Below the pieces are notes generated by a model. The model was not told the DNA's origin. It ran no database searches and saw only the letters and a program-made list of their open reading frames with translations. From contig CANPXI010000014.1 in assembly GCA_947585885.1 (NCBI GenBank), positions 1-13,689 on the forward strand: a stretch of DNA of 13,689 bases, given 5' to 3'. The number at the start of each line of letters is the position of its first letter. Within the stretch, counting starts at the first letter, position 1. The DNA is from an uncultured Bacilli bacterium (GTDB taxonomy: Bacteria; Bacillota_I; Bacilli_A; RF39; UBA660). Of this stretch, positions 5,719 through 13,105 are shown piece by piece. A program made the position numbers and the translations under genes.

Positions 5719-8700
5719 ATGAAAAAATTTAAATATTTATTTGCTTTATTATTAATGGTAATAATATTACCACTTAACATAAAAGCAAGTGAACAACTAA
5801 CTTTAGAGTTAGATAAAACTGATTTAAAAATAGGAGACACTTTAGAGGTAAGTATAGAATTTGATGAAAACACTAAAATCTATGCCTTTTTAGCATCTCT
5901 TAAATATGACGAAAACGTATTTGAAAAAATAGATGAAACATCTTTTAAAACTGATGAAGAAATAACTAGTATTTCTTATAACGAAGAAAATAACAAATTT
6001 GGTCTAATTAATAAAAATGAAAACATAAATGGAAGCCTTTTTAAAATAAAACTAAAAGTAAAAGAAAATGCAAATGTAGGTGATACAAACATTGGCTTAA
6101 CTAACATAAGTTATTCTGATGGAACAACTGAATTTAGTATTAATAAAATTTCAAAAAAAGTATCAGTAACTAAAGATGCATCAACTGGAGAAGTACTAGA
6201 AAACAATAAAGAAAATGAAATAATAGAAGATGATGAAGACGTTCTAAAAACATTTTCAATTGGAAAATCTATAATACTACTTTCACTTGTAGCTTTAATA
6301 TTATTTGTAGTAGTAGTTTACTTAAGACTAAAAAAGAAAAATGATGGAAGAGCTTTCTATATACTCTCAATAGTAGACTTAACTATACTTCTAGTAATAA
6401 TTGGCTTACTTTTAATAACACACTTAAAACAAGATGTAAACTCTGATAATGAAGTAGACTATAATGATGCTGAGAAAATAATTGACTATATAATTGGTGT
6501 AGAAAAAGAAGAAGATAAAAAAGAAGAAAAGCCATCAAATAACTTCTCATATGATGTAAACGGTGACGGTGTAGTTGACGTAACTGATGCAGGACATACT
6601 GTACAAGAAACAAAAATAACTGTAAAACTAAGTGACAAAAAAGAGAATGACTTTGATAACAAAGGTGAATTAACTCTTAAATTTAAAGCAGAAATCAAGC
6701 CTTCTAGTTTACACATAACAAAAGTAAAAATAGATGATAAATATTATGATGTAACACTTCACGACGATAACACTTATAGTGTACTTCTAGACTATAATAA
6801 ATACGGAGAAGTAGAATTCGTTATAACAGAAGTAGAACTAAATAATGGTAAAACAATAAAAACAAAACTAAAACTAAAAAGAGAATTATTAAAAGATAAA
6901 CCATACATAACAAAAGTAGAACTAGATGAAGAAACAGATAAAATGACTTTTGAACTAAGTGACAAAGATAATACATTTATAAGTGGAACAGTATCTTTAT
7001 ATAATGACAAATATGAAGTATTAAAAACGCAAGACTTACAAATTAAAAATGAACTTACTTATGAATACGTAGAAGATGCACTTTACCATATAATTGTTCT
7101 TGCAACATACGATTTAGATAGTGAAAAAGACTCTAAAGGTGAAGTAAAAACAGAAGATGAAATATTTACTCACTCAGTAGTAATGGGAAAAGACTATAAC
7201 TTTAAACTAACTGAAGCAAGTATCACAGATGTAGTAGAAAAAGGTAAAAACCCAGTAATAAGTTTCACAAGTACAAATAGAAAAAAAGCAAAAATAGAAA
7301 AAGCACTTGTTACTTCAAAAAATAAAAGTAATAACTATGTAATAACAAAAAATGATGGAAATAACTATGAAATAGAACTAACTGATGCTGACCTTACTCC
7401 AGGAAGCCACACAGTAACTTTAGATAATGTTACACTAGACACATTAAAATCATTTGAAAACGAGAAAGACTATAAAGCACCAAAACTAACTTATAACATA
7501 CTAAAAGATGCTCCTACTATTACTGACATAAACCTAACTAACAATAAAAACGAAAGTAACATAAAAGTAACTTACAAACTAAATGATACAAGTGACGCAC
7601 TAACAAAAATGACAGTAGTCTTAATGGACTCAAATGAAAAAATCGTGGATAAAAAAGTATATGAAGATATAAATGAATTCAAAAAAGAAAATGAAATAAC
7701 TTTATCTTATAAAGGTTCAACAGACGGATACTATGTAGTTAAATTCTTATCAGATTATACTCTAGGAGACAAATATAACTATACTGAAAAATCTATTGGT
7801 GAAAAAGACATACTAACTCAAGAAGGAGTTAAAATAAAAGCTATAACAATAAAAACTTTAGATTCAAATTCTCCAAAACTATATCCAACTAAAAATGAAA
7901 AAAACTATCAAATAAGATTTGAAATAGAAGTAAGTGATGCAGTACAACAAGCATTTAAAACAAGAACTGGAATAAACTCTAACTACACAAGAGTATCATC
8001 AATAACAGTAAATGGTCAAAACTATGTAGCAAGTCAAGAGTCTGGTTATAACACAGTACTAACAGTAACTGTACCAAGTACTTCTGGAATAGTAGAACTA
8101 AAAGCTACAAAAGTACAACTAGAATATGCTAGTTACTACCGAAAAGTACATGATAACTACACAGTTGAACCAGCATTCATAACTTTTGATGTACTAAAAG
8201 ATAAACCAAAAATAGAAAACTTAGAAATAATAGAAGACTATGATAACAGTGAAGTAACACTTAAATTTGATACAGTATTAGATGAAAATGCAAAAGAACA
8301 CGATGATAGTTTTATAGATGGAACTGTAACTCTAGGAAATGACTCTAAAACTATAACTAAAGGACACAACACTATAAAATTTGAAAATGTAGAAAAAGAT
8401 AAAAACTTAAATTTAACATTTACTGCTTCTTTTGACCTAGACTCAGATATAATAGAAGAAACAACAGACAAAAACATACACACTAATGAAACAATAAAAA
8501 CTCTTACATACGGTTTATTTAACCCAGAACTATTTGAAAATGTAAAAATAGAAAATGGTAAATTTTTAAGTAATGACAAATACTTTGAGAAAGGTGAAAA
8601 AGTAAACTTAGAATTTGAAGTAACAGGACTTCCAGAAAACAGTAACTTAAATATAGAAAAAATAATTGCAAACAACACAGAATACAAAATAACAAAAAAC

Positions 8701-11700
8701 AATGATAAATACGAGTTTACTCACGAAGGTTACATTAATAAAGGTGAAAGAGAAATAAAAATAACAGAACTAATACTTGATAATGGTAAACATATAGTCC
8801 TAACTGATCCTTACATATTCACCCCAGTAGTACTAAAAGACGCACCATCTATTGATAACTATAAGTTTACTCAAACAGATGATACAATAACACCATCATT
8901 TAAACTACTAGACTATGATAAATCAATAATAGATAAAGCTAAAATAATAGTAACAAATGATAAAGGTGTAAAAGTATTAGAAACTGACTATCAAAATGAA
9001 ATAACAATTAATAAAGAACCTGGTGTTTTAAGATATAATGTAGTAATAAAGGCTACTTATGATAGAGATGAAGAACAAAAGAAAGATAATTACTATCCTG
9101 ATGTAGTACTATTAGATGAAATAATTTCTTTAGATAAAAATAACATAGAACTAAAAGAAATAACTAACATAAACTTATACAAAACAGAAGATGAAAAAAC
9201 ATTATTAATAAAAGAAATAACACTAAACGAACTAAGCAAAGAAAAAGATAAATACTTTGTAGAAATAAATATGGAAAACATGCCATCAGTTCATGCTAGA
9301 ATAAAAAGTGTAGTAGAAGATAATAATCATTTATTAATCGTACTTGATTACACTTATGTAACAAGAGAAAACACTAATAAAGAAGAAACAGTAAGATTCG
9401 ATTTTGGTAAAATAGATGATAATGGTGTAGCAAAAAATGTAAGCCATCCACTAGATGCATTCGAAGTATTAATTGAAGAACTAAAAGAAGCGAAATCTGG
9501 TGAAACAGTAAAACTAAATAGAGACTATGACTTAAATGAAATATCAGTAAGTGGAGATGCTTACTTAGAAACGGACTTTGTTGGTATACTTGATGGTAAC
9601 AATCACACAATTAAAAACTTAAAAAGACCTTTATTTAAGAAACTTAGTAATGCAGAAGTAAAAAATCTAAAACTAGAAAATATTGTTTTAGGACCTATTT
9701 CAGGTGGAAGCCTTGCTTTTGTAGCAAACAATTCTAAAATAACAAACGTATTAGTCGATAATGTTGTAAGAACAACTGGAGCAAATGGACAAAATGGTGG
9801 ACTAATAGGTGTTGCAGAAAATAAAACAACAATTGATAGTTCTCGTGTAATAAATGCAGTACTAAATGTAGGTGATAAGCAACAAAATGGTTTATTAGTA
9901 GGAAACTTATCAAACTCAACAATTACAAACAGTTATGCAATAGGTTCAATAAATGCAACTTGGAACAACAATGGTGGTTTAGTTGGAATGATGAGTAATA
10001 GTACACTAAAAAAGAACTATGTAAAAGGAAAAGTAAGTGGAGACTTTACTTACCATACAACATTTAACTTCACTCATGGAAGTGGAACTTATATGGATAA
10101 CCTAAGTTTAGTAACTGGTGGTGAAAGCTTTGCTTCAAGTGGTTCATACCTAGGAAACTACCAATTAGCAGATGGAAAACAAGGCGATATCTCAGGTGTA
10201 ACAGTAATAACAAAAGAGGAAGTAAATAAAAGTTTATTTACAGATAGACTAAGTTTTAGTACTGATATATGGAAAATAGAAGATAATACTTCTTACGACA
10301 ACACACCAAAACTAAAAACAGAAAAAGAAAAAAGTTTATTTGATACTTCTCACGATTCATATGACGAAAAAAATACTATACTTTATAAAAACTTAATGAA
10401 ACTAATGCCTTACTATGATAGTGAGAAAATAATAGAAACTTCTCTATTAGTAACTGACGACTTACTAAAAACAAAAGAAATTTCCCAAGTAGTGCCTGTA
10501 GACAAAAAAGGAAACATAGTAACATACTTAACAGATAATGACGTTAAAAAGATAAGCAAAATAAAAGTAGTATACAAAACAAAAGAAAAGAAATTCTATG
10601 ATGTAGTATTTGATAGAACTTATGATATGGTAGCAAGTTACCGTATAAAAGATTTAGGAATAGACTATAACTATAGTAATTATGTAATAGATTCAAGTAG
10701 TCACTTAGTCACAAATTTAACTAATTATTTAAAAGGACTAAACTATGCAGATAACTTAGACATACTAACAACTACTGGAGACTCAAGACTATATAAAGAA
10801 TTCTATAACGAAGTAACTAAAAATGAACTAAAAGAATTTGTCTTAAAATACTTATCAAATAGTAACTATAACAGTACAACAAATGATGATGCAATAAATG
10901 ATTACTTAGAAAGAGAACTAAAAAAGAATCAAAGAATAGAAAAAGTATTATACACATATAACTACTTTAGACGTTTCTATGACGTAGATATAGATGGTAT
11001 GAAACTTTATGACTATATGATGTTTGGAATGAAAGGCTTTAATAAAGAATTAACGCCTGATAAAGTAGCAGAACTTTACCTAAGTAATGATAATAACTTT
11101 AACACAGCAAGAACAAGTATAAGCTATGGTGAAACACTAGGTAACTATACAAAACTAGATAACATGCCTAAATTCCTAGAATATATGGTATCTTCTTTCA
11201 GTAATAGTACTGACTTACATGAATGGACAAGAAATCAGTTTAAAGGTTACTTAGTAGAAATACCTGTAAAAGAAAACCCTAAAATACAATATACTTTATG
11301 GGATCACTTCAGTCATCCAGATGGAAACAAAGGTAATAATAACTATGACGTATATAACTTTATATTACCAATACTAACATTACCAGAAAATGCAGCATAC
11401 ATAATTTCTAGCCCAGTTCAATTCGTAATTGGAGCTGAACGTAGTTACATTGCAAACCCAGATGACCCAACTGAAATGGCTTTATTTAAAAGAAGAGTAA
11501 AAAGCTATACAGACAGAATGACTGATTACTTTAAAACAGCTTATGGTTTAATACAAGATGAAACAATATTTAATAACATACACACATATCACTTAGATAA
11601 AAGATTCACAAAAGAATTAAATGGAGCAACAATATATCAACAACCTTATAGTACAGAAGAACCATTCCATAAAAACTTTAATGAAGTAGTAGGCAAATGG

Positions 11701-12972
11701 GCTTACAGTGATGGTAATGCAGCAGTTGCTTATGGAGACAGAATTGAATGGAGTGCTGAAGGACTAATGGATGGTAACTTAATACCTGAATTAGGTACAG
11801 TGCAAGAATACACTTACCATACTTGGTCTCACGAATCAGCTCATAACATTGATGCTAGACTATTCTTAAAAAATAATGGAAGAAGATGGGATGCAGGTGG
11901 AGAAGACTATGCTGACTCTAACCTAATGCAATCATTCGGACCAAACGACATAGTAATGAACTTATCAGTTTATTTTGATGAAGATGATAAAATAGGTTCT
12001 AACCTTACACCAGAAAGAATAGATACACCTACTGAAGTACAAGACTTCTATAACAAAGCATTCCAAGCAATATATGTACTAGACTACATTGAAGCACAAG
12101 CATTCTTACAACTAGATGATTATCATAAATCACTTGTAGGTGTTCAAGTATCATATCCAAATGAAACAAAATATAACGATCCACTTAACCTATATCGTAG
12201 TCGTCTTACAACAGGAAGAACTGAATTAACAGAAGAAATGCTAAAAAATATGGAACTAAATGATATAGAAGACTTATACGATAATAGAATAGGAATATAT
12301 CCAGGATTATACTTATATGGTACAAGAGGAGCTAACTCATATGGTGGTGAAAACATAACTCATACTCACTGGTATCAACCAAATAACCCATATGGTAGAC
12401 CTGACTCATATAGTATAAAATGGTTTGCTTATGAAATGCTTGGATATGCTGGATACAATAATGGTTATATAGAATACTATAGTAACATACATCCAACAAC
12501 ACAAACTATTGCAAATGACATAGATAACTTATCAAAAGGATCAAAAACTATAACAGATTACAAAACAGACCTAATGGCTCTAAAAACAATAACAAAATAT
12601 GATTCATTTAAAGAATACAAAATGGCTAGATTTGAAGAAACTAAAAACAACTTAGATAAACTAGATCCTAGTGTTGTAAATGTAAAAGAATTAGTTCAAA
12701 AGTTCTATGACTTATTAATAAGTGATGGAGAAAAAGCTAAAGAAGACTTAGAAAAGAAATTTGCAAGTAAGCCATGGGATGTATGTAAAACAGAATACTG
12801 GTGTCCAAGAGAAGTATCAGACATAAGAAGCTTCAAAAACAGAAGTGCACTAAGAACAGAAATATATCACAAACTAAAACAAGCAACAAATGATTTCACT
12901 GAAGATATATTTAAGACTTCTCATATGCAAGATGTAAATGACTTAACTGTTACAAAAAAAGAAGCTGAATAA
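5719..12972 (+). CDS. Giant surface zinc metalloprotease, peptidase family M26 (IgA1 protease/ZmpB-like), with cohesin and dockerin modules
   Basis: A 2417-residue secreted, membrane-anchored protease. Order: signal peptide (1-23, likely cut after IKA), cohesin-like domain (24-151), acidic linker, two transmembrane helices (184-202, 213-234), dockerin-like calcium loops (239-250, 279-290), four large beta repeats (about 295-1158), a pre-catalytic domain with GLUG motifs (about 1158-1500), and the M26 catalytic part (about 1555-2403). The zinc site is His2038-Glu2039-x-x-His2042 plus Glu2062, with NGRR before Glu2062 as in ZmpB and IgA1 proteases. The C-terminal half follows pneumococcal ZmpB, as I know it, nearly block for block. 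The substrate may be a host or mucosal glycoprotein, or another bacterial protein; IgA1 cleavage cannot be assumed. No LPxTG motif was seen. GAGGGAAG supports the start. Base and codon use match the neighbours, so there is no sign of recent transfer. Confidence 0.93.
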   Translation: MKKFKYLFALLLMVIILPLNIKASEQLTLELDKTDLKIGDTLEVSIEFDENTKIYAFLASLKYDENVFEKIDETSFKTDEEITSISYNEENNKFGLINKNENINGSLFKIKLKVKENANVGDTNIGLTNISYSDGTTEFSINKISKKVSVTKDASTGEVLENNKENEIIEDDEDVLKTFSIGKSIILLSLVALILFVVVVYLRLKKKNDGRAFYILSIVDLTILLVIIGLLLITHLKQDVNSDNEVDYNDAEKIIDYIIGVEKEEDKKEEKPSNNFSYDVNGDGVVDVTDAGHTVQETKITVKLSDKKENDFDNKGELTLKFKAEIKPSSLHITKVKIDDKYYDVTLHDDNTYSVLLDYNKYGEVEFVITEVELNNGKTIKTKLKLKRELLKDKPYITKVELDEETDKMTFELSDKDNTFISGTVSLYNDKYEVLKTQDLQIKNELTYEYVEDALYHIIVLATYDLDSEKDSKGEVKTEDEIFTHSVVMGKDYNFKLTEASITDVVEKGKNPVISFTSTNRKKAKIEKALVTSKNKSNNYVITKNDGNNYEIELTDADLTPGSHTVTLDNVTLDTLKSFENEKDYKAPKLTYNILKDAPTITDINLTNNKNESNIKVTYKLNDTSDALTKMTVVLMDSNEKIVDKKVYEDINEFKKENEITLSYKGSTDGYYVVKFLSDYTLGDKYNYTEKSIGEKDILTQEGVKIKAITIKTLDSNSPKLYPTKNEKNYQIRFEIEVSDAVQQAFKTRTGINSNYTRVSSITVNGQNYVASQESGYNTVLTVTVPSTSGIVELKATKVQLEYASYYRKVHDNYTVEPAFITFDVLKDKPKIENLEIIEDYDNSEVTLKFDTVLDENAKEHDDSFIDGTVTLGNDSKTITKGHNTIKFENVEKDKNLNLTFTASFDLDSDIIEETTDKNIHTNETIKTLTYGLFNPELFENVKIENGKFLSNDKYFEKGEKVNLEFEVTGLPENSNLNIEKIIANNTEYKITKNNDKYEFTHEGYINKGEREIKITELILDNGKHIVLTDPYIFTPVVLKDAPSIDNYKFTQTDDTITPSFKLLDYDKSIIDKAKIIVTNDKGVKVLETDYQNEITINKEPGVLRYNVVIKATYDRDEEQKKDNYYPDVVLLDEIISLDKNNIELKEITNINLYKTEDEKTLLIKEITLNELSKEKDKYFVEINMENMPSVHARIKSVVEDNNHLLIVLDYTYVTRENTNKEETVRFDFGKIDDNGVAKNVSHPLDAFEVLIEELKEAKSGETVKLNRDYDLNEISVSGDAYLETDFVGILDGNNHTIKNLKRPLFKKLSNAEVKNLKLENIVLGPISGGSLAFVANNSKITNVLVDNVVRTTGANGQNGGLIGVAENKTTIDSSRVINAVLNVGDKQQNGLLVGNLSNSTITNSYAIGSINATWNNNGGLVGMMSNSTLKKNYVKGKVSGDFTYHTTFNFTHGSGTYMDNLSLVTGGESFASSGSYLGNYQLADGKQGDISGVTVITKEEVNKSLFTDRLSFSTDIWKIEDNTSYDNTPKLKTEKEKSLFDTSHDSYDEKNTILYKNLMKLMPYYDSEKIIETSLLVTDDLLKTKEISQVVPVDKKGNIVTYLTDNDVKKISKIKVVYKTKEKKFYDVVFDRTYDMVASYRIKDLGIDYNYSNYVIDSSSHLVTNLTNYLKGLNYADNLDILTTTGDSRLYKEFYNEVTKNELKEFVLKYLSNSNYNSTTNDDAINDYLERELKKNQRIEKVLYTYNYFRRFYDVDIDGMKLYDYMMFGMKGFNKELTPDKVAELYLSNDNNFNTARTSISYGETLGNYTKLDNMPKFLEYMVSSFSNSTDLHEWTRNQFKGYLVEIPVKENPKIQYTLWDHFSHPDGNKGNNNYDVYNFILPILTLPENAAYIISSPVQFVIGAERSYIANPDDPTEMALFKRRVKSYTDRMTDYFKTAYGLIQDETIFNNIHTYHLDKRFTKELNGATIYQQPYSTEEPFHKNFNEVVGKWAYSDGNAAVAYGDRIEWSAEGLMDGNLIPELGTVQEYTYHTWSHESAHNIDARLFLKNNGRRWDAGGEDYADSNLMQSFGPNDIVMNLSVYFDEDDKIGSNLTPERIDTPTEVQDFYNKAFQAIYVLDYIEAQAFLQLDDYHKSLVGVQVSYPNETKYNDPLNLYRSRLTTGRTELTEEMLKNMELNDIEDLYDNRIGIYPGLYLYGTRGANSYGGENITHTHWYQPNNPYGRPDSYSIKWFAYEMLGYAGYNNGYIEYYSNIHPTTQTIANDIDNLSKGSKTITDYKTDLMALKTITKYDSFKEYKMARFEETKNNLDKLDPSVVNVKELVQKFYDLLISDGEKAKEDLEKKFASKPWDVCKTEYWCPREVSDIRSFKNRSALRTEIYHKLKQATNDFTEDIFKTSHMQDVNDLTVTKKEAE
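5788..6171 (+). other. Cohesin-like domain of the M26 protein
   Basis: Residues 24-151 follow the cohesin beta-sandwich pattern: LKIGDTLEVSIEFDEN, then FLASLKYDENVFEKI (the conserved LxYDxxVxE strand), a GSLFKIKLKVKENANVGDT strand pair, and a final ISYSDGTTEFSI hairpin. Cohesins bind dockerins. A charged linker rich in Glu, Asn and Asp (about 154-176) leads to the first membrane helix. The assignment rests on motif reading only. Confidence 0.72.
6268..6420 (+). other. Two-helix membrane hairpin of the M26 protein
   Basis: TM1 spans about residues 184-202 and TM2 about 213-234. The 10-residue turn between them is strongly basic (RLKKKNDGRA), while both outer flanks are acidic or neutral (EDDEDVLK before, KQDVNSDNE after). 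By the positive-inside rule the turn is cytosolic, and both the cohesin and the protease face outside. Streptococcal Zmp proteases also carry N-terminal membrane helices, but next to an LPxTG motif. Confidence 0.85.
6433..6600 (+). other. Dockerin-like pair of calcium loops in the M26 protein
   Basis: Two F-hand-type loops with the DxNxDxxxDxxD pattern: Asp239-Asn241-Asp243-Asp247-Asp250 and Asp279-Asn281-Asp283-Asp287-Asp290. The first is followed by AEKIIDYIIG, a typical dockerin helix; the second by a shorter AGHTVQE. They are separated by a Glu/Lys-rich insert (about 262-272). The first loop starts five residues after TM2, so the module lies right at the outer membrane face. Confidence 0.75.
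6601..9192 (+). repeat. Four-unit beta-repeat stalk of the M26 protein
   Basis: Residues about 295-1158 hold four diverged units of roughly 200-230 residues. Each has a central marker (L/I/V)LKD(K/A)P, ending at Pro395, Pro599, Pro830 and Pro1043 (spacings 204, 231, 213). Before each marker lies a beta-rich half (pattern VxITEVxLxNGK); after it lies a second half with (V/I)xxATYDLDSE-like text (ATYDLDSE, ASFDLDSD, ATYDRDEE in units 1, 3 and 4). They probably form paired Ig-like domains that hold the protease away from the membrane. The DNA is not an exact repeat, so the duplication is old. Confidence 0.75.
9448..10218 (+). other. GLUG-motif region of the M26 protein
   Basis: Residues about 1244-1500 contain GLUG motifs NGGLIG (1359-1364) and NGGLVG (1418-1423), plus weaker copies such as NGLLVG between them. 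Each is followed by a NSxxxxSYxxGxI-type strand. This is the repeat that precedes the catalytic domain in IgA1/ZmpB proteases and in other surface proteins, and it probably folds as a right-handed beta-helix. Confidence 0.82.
10381..12927 (+). other. M26 catalytic region
   Basis: Residues about 1555-2403, starting at LYKNLMKLMPYYD. The zinc ligands are His2038, His2042 and Glu2062, with catalytic base Glu2039; 19 residues separate His2042 from Glu2062. The downstream block IKWFAYEMLGYAGYNNGY (from about 2233) matches the YELLAEKGY block of ZmpB, and the end HKLKQATNDFTEDIFK matches the family's C-terminal helix. All key residues are present, so the enzyme should be active. Confidence 0.92.
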
Positions 12973-12979
12973 CAAAAAA

Positions 12980-12996
12980 TGCACCATAATGGTGCA
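12980..12996 (+). repeat. Short hairpin after the M26 gene
   Basis: TGCACC (12980-12985) pairs with GGTGCA (12991-12996) around ATAAT, a compact and comparatively GC-rich stem. No T run follows, so it is not a classical terminator on its own. It may protect the 3' end or act with the next hairpin. Confidence 0.55.
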
Positions 12997-13020
12997 AAAT
13001 ACACCATAAAAAATACAAAA

Positions 13021-13054
13021 ATGCACAATATTTTCAAAATATTATGCATTTTTT
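13021..13054 (+). terminator. Intrinsic terminator after the M26 gene
   Basis: A 14-bp stem with one C-A mismatch (13021-13034 with 13036-13049) and a one-base centre, so a practical loop of about 3-5 nt, runs into six Ts (13049-13054), then C and TTT. An A-rich stretch precedes it, so it may also act weakly on the other strand. Confidence 0.85.
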
Positions 13055-13055
13055 C

Positions 13056-13084
13056 TTTAAATTAGAATAAAATAATGATAAAAT
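13056..13084 (+). promoter_or_regulatory. Promoter of the Fic gene
   Basis: TTTAAA (13056-13061), a 17-nt spacer, and TAAAAT (13079-13084) preceded by TG at 13076-13077, an extended -10. AAAGGAG (13090-13096) follows after 5 nt, giving a leader of about 15 nt to the ATG at 13106. Confidence 0.5.
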
Positions 13085-13105
13085 ATAACAAAGGAGATGA
13101 GTACT

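Noticed and set aside
6601..9192. Stalk repeats as a recent DNA-level tandem duplication
   Set aside because: The four units differ strongly in sequence and length; similarity is seen only in short protein motifs.
6383..9922. Several minus-strand open frames inside the M26 gene
   Set aside because: They are Leu/Ser/Phe-rich antisense shadows of an AT-rich coding region with no start signals or recognisable domains.
5719..12972. Calling the giant protein an IgA1 protease
   Set aside because: Family M26 also includes proteases with other substrates; nothing in the sequence shows IgA1 specificity.
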